Made by a program: the position numbers and the translations under genes. A DNA stretch of 7,215 bases from JANXXV01 sp038230275 (GTDB taxonomy: Bacteria > Acidobacteriota > Terriglobia > Bryobacterales > Bryobacteraceae), in assembly GCA_038230275.1 (NCBI GenBank), contig JBBRNO010000221.1, positions 1-7,215 on the forward strand. The letters are read 5' to 3'. Positions 6,101 through 7,215 of this stretch are shown one piece after another; the stretch's first letter is position 1; each line of letters begins with the position of its first letter. A model generated the notes under the pieces. It was not told the DNA's origin. It did no database searches and was given only the letters and a program-made list of their open reading frames with translations.

Positions 6101-6106
6101 CATAAT
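6101..6106 (+). promoter_or_regulatory. ribE: Possible -10 element for riboflavin synthase
   Basis: CATAAT matches the TATAAT consensus at five of six bases and lies about 30 nt before the ATG at 6136, in a short intergenic gap. No good -35 was found at 16-18 nt spacing, so this is a weak call. Confidence 0.25.
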
Positions 6107-6135
6107 TGGGTTTGCGCAATCCAAAGCGCGAACCC

Positions 6136-6732
6136 ATGTTCACCGGAATCATTGAAGAGCTAGGCACAATTCAAGCGCTGGAACGGCACGGAGAGGCCGC
6201 ACGTCTCCGCATTTCCTGCGCCGCTGTGCTAGCGGATGCCTCCGAGGGCTGCAGCATTTCTGTAAATGGCGTCTGCCTGACCGCTGTCAATCTTGAACCG
6301 GGTTCGTTCGCCGCGGACCTTGCCCCGGAAACGCTCCGCAGAACAAATCTGGGAGCATTGAGGCCAGGCGCGCTGGTGAATCTGGAACGCCCGCTGCAAG
6401 CTACCGGACGCCTCAGCGGCCACGTCGTACAGGGCCACGTGGATGGAACCGGCGAATTTCTGGCGTTCACTCAACTCGACGACAATAACTGGTGGTTGAA
6501 GATCCGCATTCCCGAAGAGCTCGACCGCTATGTAGTCTTCAAGGGATCGATCGCAATTGACGGGATCAGCCTGACTGTTGCCGCCATCGAAGACCGCGTA
6601 GTCTCGGTCACCATCATTCCGCACACCTATGAACACACGGCGCTGCGCACACACAAACCCGGCGACCGCGTGAACCTGGAGTGCGATATCTTCGCTAAGT
6701 ATCTTGAGAAGATGATCCGGTCTAGAGAATAG
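6136..6732 (+). CDS. ribE: Riboflavin synthase, alpha chain
   Basis: A 198-residue protein of normal family length. It catalyses the last step of riboflavin synthesis in the cytoplasm: two 6,7-dimethyl-8-ribityllumazine molecules give one riboflavin and one 5-amino-6-ribitylaminouracil. The two repeated barrels are both visible. The N-terminal one begins MFTGIIEELG and carries SISVNGVCLTAV (40-51, with the conserved Cys47). The C-terminal one begins about GHVVQGHVDGTG (95-106, His101) and carries GSIAIDGISLTVAAI (137-151) and IPHTYEHTAL. The tail PGDRVNLECDIFAKYLEKM is standard. The start is the ATG at 6136 because family members begin at MFTGIIEE; the in-frame TTG at 6106 would add ten residues with no support. 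No strong Shine-Dalgarno and no FMN riboswitch is seen. No other rib genes are adjacent. The last 11 bp overlap the 3' end of the convergent DUF885 gene. Confidence 0.97.
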   Translation: MFTGIIEELGTIQALERHGEAARLRISCAAVLADASEGCSISVNGVCLTAVNLEPGSFAADLAPETLRRTNLGALRPGALVNLERPLQATGRLSGHVVQGHVDGTGEFLAFTQLDDNNWWLKIRIPEELDRYVVFKGSIAIDGISLTVAAIEDRVVSVTIIPHTYEHTALRTHKPGDRVNLECDIFAKYLEKMIRSRE

Positions 6733-7215
6733 CCCCGGTATCGCCGGACAGTAGAATCTGGCGGATCAGCTTGATGGGTATGCCACCCTGCTTCACAAAC
6801 TCGTTGTGGAAAGTCTCCAGGGAGAATGCGCTTCCCTTCGCCTTCTTGTAATCCTCGCGCAACTTCAAAATCTCCAGCTTGCCCAGCGTGTAATACAGGT
6901 AAGTGGGATTAAAGGCGCCGCGCCGTGCTTCTGCATAGCCAACCTTCGGCTCCTGGAATGCCTTCTCCACAAACAGGTCCCGTCCCTGTTCCACCGTCAT
7001 GTTCTGCGTGTGCAGTTCGATTCCCACCACGTAGCGGACATCCCGCAGCAGAGCTTCCGACAACTGCGCCAGCCGGATCTTCGGGTCGCCGCCGCCAAAT
7101 CCTTCCTCCAGCATCATCTGCTCGGAATAGTGCGCCCAGCCTTCCGCGTTGCTGCTGCAAAACAGCAGCTTCCTGGTCTTGGTGGGAAACCTGGAAGCAT
7201 AAAGGAACTGCACGA
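6722..7215 (-). CDS. DUF885 family protein (predicted metallopeptidase-like), C-terminal part
   Basis: The frame is open from the right edge to TAG at 6724-6722, giving about 164 codons of the C-terminal end; the start lies outside. The leftmost possible start codon inside the window is a GTG near 7213, but it is internal to the family sequence. DUF885 hallmarks are AEGWAHYSEQMMLEEGFG, then RLAQLSEALLRDVRYVVGIE and LHTQNMTVEQGRDLF, then FNPTYLYYTLGKLEILKLRE and a closing FHNEFVKQGGIPIKLIRQIL. DUF885 proteins are distantly related to gluzincin carboxypeptidases, are often about 550-600 residues, and are commonly exported. The HExxxGH-type motif expected upstream is outside the window. EGWAHYSE is the block that would supply a further metal ligand Glu. 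Substrate and cell location cannot be judged from this fragment. It converges on and overlaps riboflavin synthase by 11 bp. Confidence 0.88.
   Translation of the reverse strand, partial: VQFLYASRFPTKTRKLLFCSSNAEGWAHYSEQMMLEEGFGGGDPKIRLAQLSEALLRDVRYVVGIELHTQNMTVEQGRDLFVEKAFQEPKVGYAEARRGAFNPTYLYYTLGKLEILKLREDYKKAKGSAFSLETFHNEFVKQGGIPIKLIRQILLSGDTGAIL

Noticed and set aside
6106..6135. TTG at 6106 as the start of riboflavin synthase
   Set aside because: Riboflavin synthases start at MFTGII; the extra ten residues have no support, and the TTG overlaps the possible -10 element.
6092..6135. FMN riboswitch upstream of riboflavin synthase
   Set aside because: The gap is only 44 bp and shows no RFN-type conserved blocks; the aptamer needs far more space.
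3762..6725. Repeated use of CTAG at stop codons as a possible signal
   Set aside because: CTAG also occurs inside several genes here (for example near 690, 5847, 6160 and 6228), so its presence at TAG stops is probably coincidental.
1..7215. CRISPR arrays, tRNA genes, transposon ends, long direct repeats
   Set aside because: None was seen on reading both strands; nearly all bases are covered by the listed coding regions.

Overview
The window looks like a chromosomal piece from a soil acidobacterium of the Solibacter/Bryobacter type. This is inferred from moderately high GC, a GMC oxidoreductase paired with a Tat-tagged gluconate 2-dehydrogenase subunit 3-like protein, a tandem DUF1080 protein, hopanoid synthesis and a DUF885 protein. 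No 16S or other marker is present, so the taxonomy is inference. There are no tRNA or rRNA genes, CRISPR arrays, insertion sequences or phage genes. The layout is compact, with short divergent promoter regions and two convergent gene pairs whose stop codons overlap.

Left end (minus strand, 1-1517): a zinc-ribbon, single-span membrane protein of unknown function (1517-765) lies 8 bp upstream of the N-terminal 252 codons of a squalene-hopene cyclase gene (756-1), which runs off the left edge. The two are probably co-transcribed.

Centre (1577-4892): a GMC-family FAD dehydrogenase large subunit with a four-cysteine cluster motif overlaps by one base the gene for its Tat-exported small subunit. 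A convergent gene encodes a Tat-exported protein with two DUF1080 (3-keto-disaccharide hydrolase-like) domains. Together they suggest a periplasmic route in which a glycoside or sugar is oxidised (probably to a 3-keto form) and the product cleaved. This is inference. No cytochrome c subunit for the dehydrogenase is in the window.

Right part (4984-7215): an unusual protein joins an N-terminal peptidoglycan-binding-like domain to a C-terminal HExxH zincin-like domain and has no signal peptide. Next comes a decayed C-terminal fragment of a di-haem oxidoreductase (DHOR/thiol oxidoreductase family) gene. A complete riboflavin synthase alpha-chain gene follows. It ends 11 bp inside the convergent 3' end of a DUF885 family gene that enters from the right edge.

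The clearest items for a second look are the candidate oxidise-then-hydrolyse sugar module with its putative Fe-S motif, the PG-binding/zincin protein, the DHOR remnant and the membrane zinc-ribbon gene tied to hopanoid synthesis.
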